From positions 1 through 47,152 of the forward strand of contig JAAYWZ010000106.1 of assembly GCA_012516175.1 (NCBI GenBank): a DNA stretch of 47,152 nucleotides. Direction: 5' to 3'. Both the position numbers and the translations under genes were made by a program. Shown here piece after piece: positions 1 to 8,749 of the stretch. The stretch is from Bacilli bacterium (GTDB lineage: Bacteria > Bacillota_I > Bacilli_A > Haloplasmatales > Haloplasmataceae). The number at the start of each line of letters is the position of its first letter. The first letter of the stretch is position 1. Under the pieces are notes generated by a model. That model was given only the letters and a program-made list of their open reading frames with translations, was not told the DNA's origin and searched no databases.

Positions 1-111
1 GAAAAAGTAAAGTTTGCGAAACGCATCTTTCTTATAGATATTATTCTTCTTATCGCTATTCTATCTTTATCCCAACAATTCCAACAATACTCTTTACTTT
101 CCTTCCTACTC
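1..111. repeat. Left arm of a perfect 111-bp inverted repeat
   Basis: Bases 1-111 are the exact reverse complement of bases 374-484 (paired positions sum to 485), and the match stops at base 112. The spacer is 262 bp. The right arm is the 5' part of the PH-like gene on the minus strand; the left arm gives that reading frame an artificial-looking C-terminus. A perfect inverted copy at the very edge of a sequence is typical of a fold-back chimera or an assembly-graph end, so a real inverted duplication is the less likely reading. Confidence 0.9.
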
Positions 112-523
112 GATCACCATTAAGGATATTTTTTAGAATAATTGGTTTATTATTAACAACAATTATCTTGTATGTTGTAAGCAGTTTATTAAAGTCTAAA
201 AGATGCGTGCGGATGAGAATTTCAGTTATATTACTCAGATTAATAATCCTAATTCTTTTATAGATTAGACCTTTTTGATAAATTAAGCGTTCATTAGTAA
301 TATAAACATAATGAAAATTAATGCGATAGAAGTCAAATAAAGTTTTTATTAAGAGTGGAAAGAAAAGAAAGATGAGTAGGAAGGAAAGTAAAGAGTATTG
401 TTGGAATTGTTGGGATAAAGATAGAATAGCGATAAGAAGAATAATATCTATAAGAAAGATGCGTTTCGCAAACTTTACTTTTTCTATGACTTTCTCGTTA
501 GGTAAAAGCGGTAGATTTTTCAT
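56..523 (-). CDS. PH-like (bPH_2/YdbT-type) membrane protein; 3' end disrupted by inverted repeat
   Basis: The frame starts at an ATG with a good SD (aaggag, 6 bases upstream). Residues about 20-65 form two hydrophobic helices, followed by a short beta-rich region containing YVYITNERLIYQKG, which resembles bacterial PH (bPH_2) domains of small two-helix membrane proteins. Function is unknown. From about residue 138 the frame crosses base 112 and enters the inverted copy of its own 5' region, so the last 17 or so residues (VGRKVKSIVGIVG...) are antisense translation and unlikely to be native. The true C-terminus is not in this window. It is divergent from the DUF4397 gene. Confidence 0.6.
   Translation of the reverse strand: MKNLPLLPNEKVIEKVKFAKRIFLIDIILLIAILSLSQQFQQYSLLSFLLIFLFFPLLIKTLFDFYRINFHYVYITNERLIYQKGLIYKRIRIINLSNITEILIRTHLLDFNKLLTTYKIIVVNNKPIILKNILNGDRVGRKVKSIVGIVGIKIE
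374..484. repeat. Right arm of the 111-bp inverted repeat
   Basis: This is the exact partner of bases 1-111. It encodes, on the minus strand, roughly residues 14-50 of the PH-like protein, including its first membrane segment, so this copy is probably the genuine one. Confidence 0.9.
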
Positions 524-661
524 GATTAGCTCCTTCTTTAGTATTTATCTCATTATAACATAATGGGATATTTTCCTCAATTTATAAAAATAACGATTTT
601 GCCTATATGTTTTTGTCACTCGCATCATACAATATACTAGACTGATGATGGAGGGATAAAT

Positions 662-1348
662 ATGGATTACTATCAACAATTTCCACGGCCAGTAAATATT
701 CGGTTTGTCAATGAACTAATGCCGATGCAAATGGTCGATATCTTCATTAACGATAGTCCTGCAATTAGAGGATTAATGGTTCGGCAAGTAACACAACCCA
801 TCCCAATCCCCATGGGTAACTACAACTTTAAGGTGTACCAAAGTGGCACTAACCAATTATTAGTTAATCAAAATCTCCAAATTGACCGCAATAGCTTAAT
901 CAGAATCGCTATGGAAGCCAATCGTGTTATCTTAAAAGTTACCGATGACATGATGGATCAAATGATGCCCTATGGAATGCCAATGAATTATGGACAAATG
1001 CCAATGCCACAATGCCCACAAATGAATCAAAGACGTGATACAGAAGTTATGGGTCAAAGTCGAATCAGATTTATTAACCTTTCACCTAATGCGCCTAGTC
1101 TTGATATTACTACACCAACAGGAATCGCTCTTTTCCGAAATGTACCTTATCGTGCCACTACCGATTATTTGAATCTTGCTAGTGGTGTGCATAATCTCCA
1201 AGTTAGAGAAGCGGGAACAGATCGCATCTTACTCACAATCCCCAATGTGGTTTTAAATCCAAATGATGTTAAGACAATATATGCGATTGGTTTAGTAGGT
1301 GGCACACCAATGTTTGAAGTAATCATACTCGACGATAACATCCTATAA
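662..1348 (+). CDS. Protein with two DUF4397 domains and a Met-rich linker
   Basis: The 228-residue product has two similar halves: residues about 10-95 and 130-225. Both contain the DUF4397 pattern (RFVNELMPMQMVDIFIN and RIRFINLSPNAPSLDI, each followed by a G(N/V)(Y/H)N(F/L)(K/Q)V strand). DUF4397 is an immunoglobulin-like beta domain often found on cell envelope or spore proteins. There is no signal peptide or membrane segment. The linker at about residues 96-125 is very rich in Met with Pro, Gln, Tyr and one Cys. The start ATG follows the SD gagggataaat. It is a single-gene unit closed by a strong terminator. Molecular function is unknown. Confidence 0.8.
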   Translation: MDYYQQFPRPVNIRFVNELMPMQMVDIFINDSPAIRGLMVRQVTQPIPIPMGNYNFKVYQSGTNQLLVNQNLQIDRNSLIRIAMEANRVILKVTDDMMDQMMPYGMPMNYGQMPMPQCPQMNQRRDTEVMGQSRIRFINLSPNAPSLDITTPTGIALFRNVPYRATTDYLNLASGVHNLQVREAGTDRILLTIPNVVLNPNDVKTIYAIGLVGGTPMFEVIILDDNIL

Positions 1349-1351
1349 TGT

Positions 1352-1379
1352 AAAAACAGCAAGCAATTGCTGTTTTTTT
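1352..1379 (+). terminator. Intrinsic terminator after the DUF4397 gene
   Basis: An 11-bp stem (1352-1362 with 1367-1377), loop gcaa, runs into a T tract. It lies 4 bases after the stop codon. Confidence 0.85.
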
Positions 1380-1464
1380 GTATATTTTATTTACATATAT
1401 ACTATGTTTTGATAGGATAATAGACGTATACTTTTGGGAAATTCAGGAAAGGTTAGGTGGAGTG

Positions 1465-2400
1465 ATGATCGTTAAAGTGGAAAATGTTTCAAAGACCTAC
1501 AAAAACGGTGTAAAAGCCCTCCAAAACTTAAGTTTTGAGGTAAGGGAAGGGGAAATCTTTGGACTTCTAGGACCAAATGGTAGTGGCAAAACAACTTCCA
1601 TCAATTGTATCTTATCCCTACTAAAATATGAAGCAGGAAATATTGAAATCTTTGGCGAAAGTATGACACCAGAACGTTATGACCTTAAAGCCCAAATTGG
1701 TTATGTTCCCCAACAAGTCGCAGTATTTAATGAACTAACCGTCGAAGAAAATATTGATTACTTTTGTGGGTTATATGTAAAGGACAAACAAAAACGAAAA
1801 TCTTTAGTTGACGAAGCAATTGACTTTGTTTCGTTAAATGATTATCGGAAGTTTTATCCGAAAAAGCTATCTGGCGGTTTATTAAGAAGATTAAATATCG
1901 CATGTGGAATTGCTCATAAACCACGGTTAATCATTCTCGATGAACCAACAGTAGCTGTTGACCCCCAAAGTCGGAATAAGATTTTAGAAGGAATTGTAAA
2001 ACTAAATAAACAAGGTGCAACTATTGTTTATACTTCCCATTACATGGAAGAGGTAGAACAAATCTGTAGTTACATTGTAATTATGGATAAAGGACAAGTT
2101 GTCAGTCATGGGACGAAAGAAAAGCTTAAAGCAATGATAAATTTAGGTGAAACCATCGAGATTACATTACCTAATCGTAACGAAGCATATCTTGATTTAT
2201 TTAGACAACTACCTAATGTTTTAGATTGTTTCTATAAAGACCGCATCTTAGTTGTTAAGAGCGGTAAAGGTCAAACTAATATCCCGAATGTTTTACAACT
2301 TATGAATGAACACGATATTAAATATGAAACTATTTATTCTTCACTTCCAACTTTAAATGATGTGTTCCTTGAAATTACTGGAAAGGAACTACGAGACTAA
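1465..2400 (+). CDS. ABC transporter ATP-binding protein (ABC-2 exporter type)
   Basis: Cytoplasmic ATPase that powers the two permeases encoded next. The 311-residue product shows Walker A GPNGSGKTT, Q-loop region YVPQQ, an ABC signature LSGGLLRR, Walker B LIILDEP, a D-loop and the H-loop histidine in YTSHYMEE. The 75 or so residues after the nucleotide-binding domain form the C-terminal extension common in exporters related to DrrA/NatA. The frame is open to a TTG at 1378, but that lies in the preceding terminator; ATG 1465 has the SD aggtggag and begins MIVKVENVSK, as expected for the family. The substrate cannot be read from sequence: drug, lantibiotic, Na+ or lipid are all possible. Confidence 0.93.
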   Translation: MIVKVENVSKTYKNGVKALQNLSFEVREGEIFGLLGPNGSGKTTSINCILSLLKYEAGNIEIFGESMTPERYDLKAQIGYVPQQVAVFNELTVEENIDYFCGLYVKDKQKRKSLVDEAIDFVSLNDYRKFYPKKLSGGLLRRLNIACGIAHKPRLIILDEPTVAVDPQSRNKILEGIVKLNKQGATIVYTSHYMEEVEQICSYIVIMDKGQVVSHGTKEKLKAMINLGETIEITLPNRNEAYLDLFRQLPNVLDCFYKDRILVVKSGKGQTNIPNVLQLMNEHDIKYETIYSSLPTLNDVFLEITGKELRD

Positions 2401-2401
2401 G

Positions 2402-3535
2402 ATGAGGATTTACTTCACGCGCTTAAAATGTTTAATACGCGACAAAGGTAATCTCTTTTGGGCGATAATCTTTCCCCTATGTCTAGGAACTTTCTTCTAC
2501 TTAGGGTTTGGTAGACTTACCATGGATAGTTTTATCGATACCATCGATACCTATGTTGCGAGTGATTACTACTCGGACCTCTTAGTTAGCCAAATGCAGG
2601 AAGTGAAGATTAATACAGATAAACCGTTGTTTAATGTAAATGTTGATAAGACTAAAGCAGAACTCGAACAATTACTTCAAGATAAAAAAATTAAGGGTTA
2701 TATATATGTTGAGAATAATGAGATAACATATAGGGTAAATGGCAGTGGGGTGGACCAAACGGTAACAAAAGGTTTTTTAGACCAATACCTGCAAATCTCA
2801 GAATTAATTGTAAAGGTTAGTACTACAAATCCAGAGAAAATAAATGATGTCATAAACGATCTAGCGAAACAAAGATCATATGTGAAAGAGATATTATCTG
2901 GTTCAAACCCTAAAGCTAATCGACTTAATGTTTATTTCTTTGCGTTAATCGCTATGGCTTGCTTATATGGTAGTTTCTGGGGCATTGGTCTTGTTCGTGA
3001 TATTGAAGCTGATAATTCACCACTAGCAGCCCGTGTTAATATTACACCAACGCATAAGTTTAAACTAATCGTAACTTACTTTCTCGCTGCGTTAACTTTA
3101 CATTTCAGTGGAAATATGATGCTAGTATTATATTTAAAATATCTTCTGCAAATTGAGTTTTCTAATAACCTCTTATTAATAATACTCACATCATTTGTCG
3201 GAACGATTGGTGGTATCACTTTTGGTGCCTTCATGTCAATCTTAGTTAAAGGTACACCTGAGAAAAAAGAGGGTATTGTCAATATCATATGTTTATTCTT
3301 AAGTTTTTTATCAGGTTTAATGTTCCTTGATGTGAAATATTTTATTGATCGAAATATTCCCTTCTTTAGTTATGTTAATCCAGCTAGTTTATTAACTGAT
3401 TCTTTATATAGTCTTTATTACTATAATAGTTTATCACGTTATTTCTTAAGATTATCAATCTTAGCCGTCCTTTCTCTCATCTTTATCAGTGGTACATACT
3501 TCAAGATGCGAGGTAATCGTTATGATAGTGTCTAA
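2402..3535 (+). CDS. ABC-2 type transporter permease (first of two)
   Basis: The 377-residue membrane protein starts 1 base after the ATPase stop codon. It has one N-terminal membrane helix (about residues 18-38), an extracytoplasmic region of about 150 residues, then five or six hydrophobic segments from about residue 180 to the end. This is the ABC2_membrane_3 (YhfE/DrrB-like) architecture. The start was taken as ATG 2402 (MRIYFTRLK) rather than an upstream in-frame ATG inside the ATPase gene. It overlaps the next permease by 14 bases, implying translational coupling and a heterodimeric membrane unit. Confidence 0.88.
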   Translation: MRIYFTRLKCLIRDKGNLFWAIIFPLCLGTFFYLGFGRLTMDSFIDTIDTYVASDYYSDLLVSQMQEVKINTDKPLFNVNVDKTKAELEQLLQDKKIKGYIYVENNEITYRVNGSGVDQTVTKGFLDQYLQISELIVKVSTTNPEKINDVINDLAKQRSYVKEILSGSNPKANRLNVYFFALIAMACLYGSFWGIGLVRDIEADNSPLAARVNITPTHKFKLIVTYFLAALTLHFSGNMMLVLYLKYLLQIEFSNNLLLIILTSFVGTIGGITFGAFMSILVKGTPEKKEGIVNIICLFLSFLSGLMFLDVKYFIDRNIPFFSYVNPASLLTDSLYSLYYYNSLSRYFLRLSILAVLSLIFISGTYFKMRGNRYDSV

Positions 3536-4667
3536 ACTATACTGGAAGCTCTTAAAAAAGAACGGTTTTGTCTTTATTTTTTATTTAGGGATTTTCTTAA
3601 TGATTACAATCCTGACGGCTCAGAGTTTACGAAATAATAACACGCAATATGAAGATGTTAAAGTAAAAGTTGCTTTATATGATGAGGATCAGACAACCTT
3701 TACAGATAATATTAAAGACTATCTCAAAGATTATGTTGTGTTTAAAGATATTGATAGAAATCGAGTAGATGATGCCTTCTTTTATCGGGAAGTTGAAGTA
3801 GTTGTGATTATTCCTGAAGGATTTACAACTAACTTCTTTAATAGTGATGTGGCAAACATCAATATTAAGGTATTACCAGAATCAACCAAAGCTTTTACCT
3901 TTGAACAAGTAATTAATAAATATCTAAATCTCGTCAGAGTCTATCAAGATAACGACCTTATTAACGAAGACTATCATACAGAAATAAAAGAAATACTCGC
4001 AAAGGAAGTAATGATCACTCTACCAGAATCAAACTTAGAGAACTATATCTTAGTTCACTTCTACTATAATTATGTTGCTTATATTGCTTTTGCCCTAATC
4101 ACTACCTTAATGGGTACGATTATGGCTACCTTTAAATCACTAGATATTAAACGTCGCAATAATATTGGTAGTATCTCGAATCGCAAAATGAATTTAGTAT
4201 TGTTAGTCTGTAATACACTACTTGGGCTTGGTGTATTAGGAATTCTAATTGTCTTAAGTATCATCCTATATAAAGATTTAATCTTTAACCTAAACACATT
4301 TTACCTCATAATCAATAGTCTAATCTACACAGTCACTATTATTGCCTTGACTTACTTTATTATCGCCCTCTTTGATTCACGGCAAATTATTGGTGCGATT
4401 GCCAATGTTCTCTCCTTAGGTAGTGCTTTTATAACGGGAGTTTTTATTCCCCAAGAATTCTTAAATAAAGGAATCTTATATTTCGCCCAAATCTTCCCAA
4501 GTTTCTGGTTCATTAAAGCAAATGATTATTTAGCAGACTTAACGCATTTTGACCTAGCAATCTTGAAACCTGCTTTTCAAGCTTTCCTTGTTCAAATAAT
4601 CATGGCAATCGTGTTTATAGGATTAAGCTTAATAATTAGTAAGAGGAAACAATTAGCGGAAAACTAG
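3522..4667 (+). CDS. ABC-2 type transporter permease (second of two)
   Basis: The 381-residue paralogue of the preceding permease has the same layout: N-terminal helix (about residues 14-35), an external region rich in charged residues to about residue 175, then five or six helices. The segment ITGVFIPQEFLN before the last helices is typical of ABC-2 permeases. ATG 3522 is preceded by the SD gaggt and overlaps the upstream stop. The ATPase and two permeases form a complete exporter. No adjacent two-component system, peptide gene or regulator indicates the substrate. Confidence 0.88.
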   Translation: MIVSKLYWKLLKKNGFVFIFYLGIFLMITILTAQSLRNNNTQYEDVKVKVALYDEDQTTFTDNIKDYLKDYVVFKDIDRNRVDDAFFYREVEVVVIIPEGFTTNFFNSDVANINIKVLPESTKAFTFEQVINKYLNLVRVYQDNDLINEDYHTEIKEILAKEVMITLPESNLENYILVHFYYNYVAYIAFALITTLMGTIMATFKSLDIKRRNNIGSISNRKMNLVLLVCNTLLGLGVLGILIVLSIILYKDLIFNLNTFYLIINSLIYTVTIIALTYFIIALFDSRQIIGAIANVLSLGSAFITGVFIPQEFLNKGILYFAQIFPSFWFIKANDYLADLTHFDLAILKPAFQAFLVQIIMAIVFIGLSLIISKRKQLAEN

Positions 4668-4679
4668 ATATATAAACTC

Positions 4680-4705
4680 AAAGCCTAGGTGTGAACCTAG
4701 GCTTT
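4680..4705. other. Perfect 11-bp stem-loop after the ABC operon
   Basis: aaagcctaggt (4680-4690) pairs with acctaggcttt (4695-4705) around the loop gtga. It probably ends or stabilises the ABC exporter transcript, but it lacks a T tract on either strand, so intrinsic termination is uncertain. Confidence 0.6.
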
Positions 4706-4787
4706 GTGTATAATCAATATACTTTTTCTAAATATATTGATGTAAAGAAAATATTTAATGGAAAGATAAGTATGGAAGTAAAAATTA

Positions 4788-4813
4788 AAAAACAGCGACT
4801 TAACGCTGTTTTT
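4788..4813 (+). terminator. Hairpin with T tract in the gap before uvrA
   Basis: aaaaacagcg (4788-4797) pairs with cgctgttttt (4804-4813), loop acttaa. It has terminator form, but the T run is directly followed by ggggg and an SD-ATG unit, so it could also be an attenuator for what follows. Confidence 0.55.
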
Positions 4814-4852
4814 GGGGGAGATAAATGTTTAAAAAAGAGTTTAAGGGATAAG

Positions 4853-4874
4853 TATGAGTTTGTTTGAGGGATTT
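4853..4874 (+). repeat. Direct repeat copy 1 (22 bp)
   Basis: Identical to 4904-4925. Each copy contains an ATG, reads MSLFEGF, and is preceded by a G-rich SD. Confidence 0.8.
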
Positions 4875-4988
4875 AATTTTATGAGTGGTTATAGGGGGGT
4901 AAATATGAGTTTGTTTGAGGGATTTGATTATGAGATTTTGAAAGGGATAATATATGAGAAACGACTTTTAAAAAGGGTGTTTTCCTAA
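4854..4988 (+). CDS. Possible 44-residue small protein with internal repeat
   Basis: An ATG with SD aaggga (5 bases upstream) opens a 44-codon frame ending in TAA. It contains MSLFEGF twice, 17 codons apart, and a basic C-terminus (EKRLLKRVFS). A second tiny frame (MFKKEFKG) with SD gggggag ends 2 bases before this ATG. No family is recognised. It may be a genuine small protein, a leader peptide array, or a remnant of tandem duplication. Confidence 0.25.
   Translation: MSLFEGFNFMSGYRGVNMSLFEGFDYEILKGIIYEKRLLKRVFS
4904..4925 (+). repeat. Direct repeat copy 2 (22 bp)
   Basis: Identical to 4853-4874 and offset by 51 bp, which is exactly 17 codons, so the reading frame is kept between copies. 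Confidence 0.8.
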
Positions 4989-5160
4989 CACCATGAGAAA
5001 TTATAATATGTTAGACATAATTCGTCAACTATTATATATTGTGAAAACGTTTTTTAATTTTATGATAGTGTTTTCATCTAATATTTTAACAATTATTTAG
5101 TGTTATTTAGCGAAAATATCTTCTTTTCAAGCAAAAAACAAACAAAAGTTTGAAAATATG

Positions 5161-5169
5161 TGTTATAAT
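5161..5169 (+). promoter_or_regulatory. Extended -10 promoter of uvrA
   Basis: TGTTATAAT fits the extended -10 consensus TGnTATAAT. No good -35 is visible. The predicted start is about 30 bases before the uvrA ATG. Confidence 0.5.
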
Positions 5170-5204
5170 ATCATCGTGTTATATGCTATAAGAATGGTGA
5201 TCGT

Positions 5205-8039
5205 ATGGAACAACAATTCATCTATGTCAAAGGTGCACGGGAAAACAATTTAAAGAATATCGATGTAAAAATACCACGTGGTAAGTTAGTGGTCATGACA
5301 GGATTATCAGGTAGTGGGAAATCGAGTTTAGCTTTTGATACGATTTATGCGGAAGGACAACGACGCTATGTTGAGAGCTTATCTGCTTACGCTAGACAGT
5401 TTTTAGGTAATCTCGATAAACCAGATGTTGATAGTATTGAAGGATTGTCACCTGCTATTTCCATTGACCAAAAGACCACTAGTCGTAATCCTCGTTCTAC
5501 TGTTGGTACAGTAACGGAAATTCATGATTATCTTCGTCTCATGTATGCACGGATTGGACATCCCATCTGCCCAGAACATCATGTTGAGATTACAGCACAG
5601 TCAGTTGACCAAATCGCTGACAAGTTAATGGCGCTACCAGAACGAACAAGAATTCAAATCTTAGCACCATTTGCGCGCGGTAAGAAGGGAACTTTCAAGA
5701 ATGAGTTTGAACAACTTAAGAAAGATGGTTATGTCCGGGTTAGAGTCGATGGTGAAATGCGCGATTTGGATGAAAAAATTGAACTAGAGAAAAACATTAA
5801 GCACAATATTGAAGTCATTGTCGACCGTTTAGTAATTAAGGATGGGATTATGTCCCGGTTAGTTGACTCTTTAGAAACCGCCCTTAAACTAGGTGAGGGT
5901 AAGGTTCTAGTTGATCTAGATGGAAAAGAAGAGTTAATATTTAGTGAGAAATTTGCTTGTCCTTATTGTGATTTTACTATTAGCGAACTAGAACCACGTC
6001 TTTTCTCCTTTAACTCTCCCTTTGGTGCTTGTCCAGAATGTAGTGGCTTAGGATTTAAAAGAGAATTAAGTGTGGATTTGATTATAAATAACCCCAACCT
6101 ATCCATTGCGGAAGGGGCAATTAAGGGAGTTGAAAGTCCTGATACCTACATGTACCAACAAATCGCAGCGGTATGTAAATATTACAACATTGATATTACT
6201 AAACCTATAAGAGATCTTACCAAAGATGAATTTGATATAATTATGTATGGCTCTAAAGAGGTCATAGATTTTTCTTTCGAGGGTAAGACCGTACGCCATG
6301 AGAAGACAGGTTATTTCGAAGGAATTTATAATAATTATAAGAGACGTTATATGCAGACAACCTCCTCTTATATTAGAGAATGGTTTGAAACGATGATGCA
6401 AGAAGAAGTTTGCCATGCTTGTCAAGGTAAGCGATTATCAAAACAAGCTTTATCAGTATATATAGGTGGTAAAAACATCTATGATTTATCCCAACTTTCA
6501 ATTGAGGAAGCATATCAGTTTATTACTAATCTCCAATTATCACCAAAAGAAGAAAAAATCTCTGATATGATTCGTAAGGAGATTAAAGAACGCTTAAGTT
6601 TTCTCATTAATGTTGGGTTAGGTTATCTTACTTTAAGCCGTAGCGCAGGTACCTTATCTGGTGGAGAAGCCCAACGGATTAGGTTAGCTACTCAAATTGG
6701 CTCGCGGTTAACAGGTGTTTTATATGTTCTTGATGAACCTTCTATCGGTTTACATCAACGCGATAATCATCGCTTAATATCCACACTGAAATCAATGCGG
6801 GATTTAGGTAATACCCTAATTGTTGTTGAACATGATGAAGATACAATGTTAGAAAGTGATTACATCATCGACATTGGTCCAGGTGCTGGTGTGCATGGTG
6901 GTGAGGTAGTGGCCTGTGGGACACCAAAAGAGGTTATGCAAAATGATAAGTCGATTACAGGTAGATATTTGTCAGGTAAAGAGTTCATACCCCTACCAAC
7001 CAAACGAAGAAATGGTAATGGGAATTATTTAGAAATCATCGGCGCAAAAGAAAACAACCTAAAAAACATCAATGTGAAGATTCCTTTAGGAAAGTTTGTT
7101 GTAGTTACTGGTGTATCTGGTAGTGGTAAATCAACCTTAATTAATGAGATTCTTTATAAAGCCGTATCACAACATGTCTACCATACGAAAGAAAAACCAG
7201 GTAAATTCGAACGCATTGATGGCATCGAGAAAATCGATAAAATTATAAATGTCGACCAATCACCAATTGGTCGTACTCCGCGTTCTAATCCCGCGACTTA
7301 TACTGGAGTGTTTGACCAAATCCGTGATTTATTTGCGGAAACCCAAGAAGCAAAGATGCGCGGCTATAGTAAGGGTCGTTTTTCCTTTAATGTTAAAGGG
7401 GGAAGATGTGAGGCATGTAATGGTGATGGTGTCATCAAGATTGAAATGCATTTCCTCCCCGATGTTTATGTCCCTTGTGAAGTCTGTCACGGTAAAAGGT
7501 ATAATCGTGAGACCTTAGAAGTGAAATACAAAAATAAAAACATCGCGGATGTTTTAGAAATGACCGTTGAAGACGCACTCACTTTCTTTGAAAATATCCC
7601 TTCTATATATCGCAAGATCAAAACCATCTATGATGTTGGTTTAGGTTATATTAAACTTGGCCAACCTGCTCCAACTCTCTCAGGTGGGGAAGCCCAACGG
7701 GTGAAACTTGCTAGTGAACTCCATAAACGGATTACTGATAATACTTTATTCATCCTAGATGAACCCACTACTGGTCTTCATACCGATGATGTTAAACGTC
7801 TAATTTACGTTTTACAAAACATTGTTGATCAAGGTGGCACGGTGGTAGTTATTGAACATAATCTTGATGTGATCAAATGTGCCGATTACATTATCGACTT
7901 AGGTCCTGAAGGTGGAGATCGTGGTGGTGAAGTGATTGCGACTGGTACACCTGAAGAAGTCGCTGTAAATGAAGTTTCATTCACTGGTCAATATTTACGC
8001 AAAATCTTAGAAAGAGATCAATTACGTAATAATCAGTAA
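5205..8039 (+). CDS. uvrA: Excinuclease ABC subunit A
   Basis: DNA damage sensor of nucleotide excision repair; the dimer loads UvrB on lesions. The 944-residue product has the full two-ABC layout: Walker [10 protein letters not shown] (about 33-41) and GVSGSGKST (about 636-644), two LSGGEAQR signatures (about 484 and 825), Walker B motifs [11 protein letters not shown] and [11 protein letters not shown], and two zinc modules (CPYC/CPEC near 250-280; CEAC/CEVC near 735-765). Length is normal for UvrA. The start ATG has the SD ggtgatcgt. uvrB, its usual neighbour, is not present. A terminator separates it from the next gene. Confidence 0.98.
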   Translation: MEQQFIYVKGARENNLKNIDVKIPRGKLVVMTGLSGSGKSSLAFDTIYAEGQRRYVESLSAYARQFLGNLDKPDVDSIEGLSPAISIDQKTTSRNPRSTVGTVTEIHDYLRLMYARIGHPICPEHHVEITAQSVDQIADKLMALPERTRIQILAPFARGKKGTFKNEFEQLKKDGYVRVRVDGEMRDLDEKIELEKNIKHNIEVIVDRLVIKDGIMSRLVDSLETALKLGEGKVLVDLDGKEELIFSEKFACPYCDFTISELEPRLFSFNSPFGACPECSGLGFKRELSVDLIINNPNLSIAEGAIKGVESPDTYMYQQIAAVCKYYNIDITKPIRDLTKDEFDIIMYGSKEVIDFSFEGKTVRHEKTGYFEGIYNNYKRRYMQTTSSYIREWFETMMQEEVCHACQGKRLSKQALSVYIGGKNIYDLSQLSIEEAYQFITNLQLSPKEEKISDMIRKEIKERLSFLINVGLGYLTLSRSAGTLSGGEAQRIRLATQIGSRLTGVLYVLDEPSIGLHQRDNHRLISTLKSMRDLGNTLIVVEHDEDTMLESDYIIDIGPGAGVHGGEVVACGTPKEVMQNDKSITGRYLSGKEFIPLPTKRRNGNGNYLEIIGAKENNLKNINVKIPLGKFVVVTGVSGSGKSTLINEILYKAVSQHVYHTKEKPGKFERIDGIEKIDKIINVDQSPIGRTPRSNPATYTGVFDQIRDLFAETQEAKMRGYSKGRFSFNVKGGRCEACNGDGVIKIEMHFLPDVYVPCEVCHGKRYNRETLEVKYKNKNIADVLEMTVEDALTFFENIPSIYRKIKTIYDVGLGYIKLGQPAPTLSGGEAQRVKLASELHKRITDNTLFILDEPTTGLHTDDVKRLIYVLQNIVDQGGTVVVIEHNLDVIKCADYIIDLGPEGGDRGGEVIATGTPEEVAVNEVSFTGQYLRKILERDQLRNNQ

Positions 8040-8055
8040 TAAATAGTAATACAAT

Positions 8056-8082
8056 AAGGATAGTTTCCCACTATCCTTTTTT
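8056..8082 (+). terminator. Intrinsic terminator of uvrA
   Basis: aaggatagt (8056-8064) pairs with actatcctt (8070-8078), loop ttccc, followed by a T run. Confidence 0.85.
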
Positions 8083-8094
8083 GTTGGTGATCGT

Positions 8095-8694
8095 ATGAAA
8101 TATTTATTCTTATTGATAGCGCTTGTTTTATCACTAATAATTAATGAACTTTTACTTGATTACTTAATGGATATTTTTAAACTAATGATGGATGTTGTTT
8201 ATCTTCTAAATCGGATAACCTTAACGCTCTTCTTCTATTTCATTTTTAAATATATTTATGATAAAAATAAGAATAAAAGTAACAATAGTAAATATCTAAT
8301 CAAAAATTTATCGATAATATACATAGTTTGGTTAGTAGGTTTACTATTTGGTCGTGTTCATTATTTACCTGATTATGACCTAAAAACTCATTTTAACTTC
8401 CGTTCCTTTTTACCTTATTGGTTTCATCATTTAGATAATCAACTGGTTTTACTATATATCATTGGTAATATTCTTGTCTATATTCCCTTTGGATTAGTAG
8501 TCCGTTATTACTTTCGTATTATTCTAAGCATCATTATTTGATTTGGGACAATTATATTTTTTGAACTACTTCAAGGTATCACAAACCTAGGATTCTTCGA
8601 TATTGATGATATCATCTTAAATGGTATCGGTGGAATATTAGGAATAGTATTTATGACTCTTTTCTTACAGATTTTTCCTAATAAGGGTGGTTAA
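8095..8694 (+). pseudogene. VanZ-like membrane protein interrupted by one in-frame TGA
   Basis: An ATG with SD ggtgatcgt starts a frame that stops at TGA 8539-8541 (148 codons), but the same frame continues for 50 more codons to TAA 8692. The read-through part carries the VanZ C-terminal signature: FFELLQGITNLGFFDIDDI followed by LNGIGGILG. VanZ proteins have four or five helices and a conserved E-x-x-Q plus D-x-x-N-x-x-G region, which is exactly what the stop removes. The codon would be Trp if it were TGG. Alternatives are a real nonsense mutation, a sequencing error, or TGA read as Trp; the last is disfavoured because other genes here use TGA as stop. Function of the family: envelope protein, related to teicoplanin-resistance VanZ. 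Confidence 0.75.
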
Positions 8695-8718
8695 TTTATT
8701 TTTATTTTTGTCATTTTA

Positions 8719-8727
8719 TGTTAAAAT
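8719..8727 (+). promoter_or_regulatory. Possible extended -10 promoter before the YvlD-like gene
   Basis: TGTTAAAAT matches the extended -10 form and lies 22 bases before the chosen ATG of the YvlD-like gene. Confidence 0.35.
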
Positions 8728-8749
8728 GAGAAATAGCGAAGGTGATAGT

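Larger units (their letters stand above)
4668..5204. other. 537-bp gap: hairpins, 51-bp-period repeat with SD-ATG units, uvrA promoter
   Basis: No conventional gene is visible. From left to right it holds the stem-loop 4680-4705, an inverted repeat 4713-4721/4733-4741 (atcaatata/tatattgat), the hairpin 4788-4813, an array of G-rich SD sites each followed by ATG (4825, 4854, 4881, 4905, 4954), a small hairpin ggtgtt/aacacc at 4976-4992, about 170 very AT-rich bases with no structure I could support, and an extended -10 promoter for uvrA. Confidence 0.6.

Noticed and set aside
4680-4705. Strong intrinsic terminator after the ABC operon
   Set aside because: The stem is perfect but there is no T tract on either strand, so it is listed only as a stem-loop.
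5042-5055. Fourth cre site upstream of uvrA (tgaaaacgtttttt)
   Set aside because: It lacks the closing CA and the preceding W of the consensus, lies far from the predicted promoter, and uvrA is not a catabolic gene.
8539-8541. Use of genetic code 4 (TGA = Trp)
   Set aside because: whiA, citC and glmS end in TGA exactly where the family ends or the next gene begins, and long proteins such as UvrA and Tex use TGG for Trp. The single TGA is better explained as a mutation or error.
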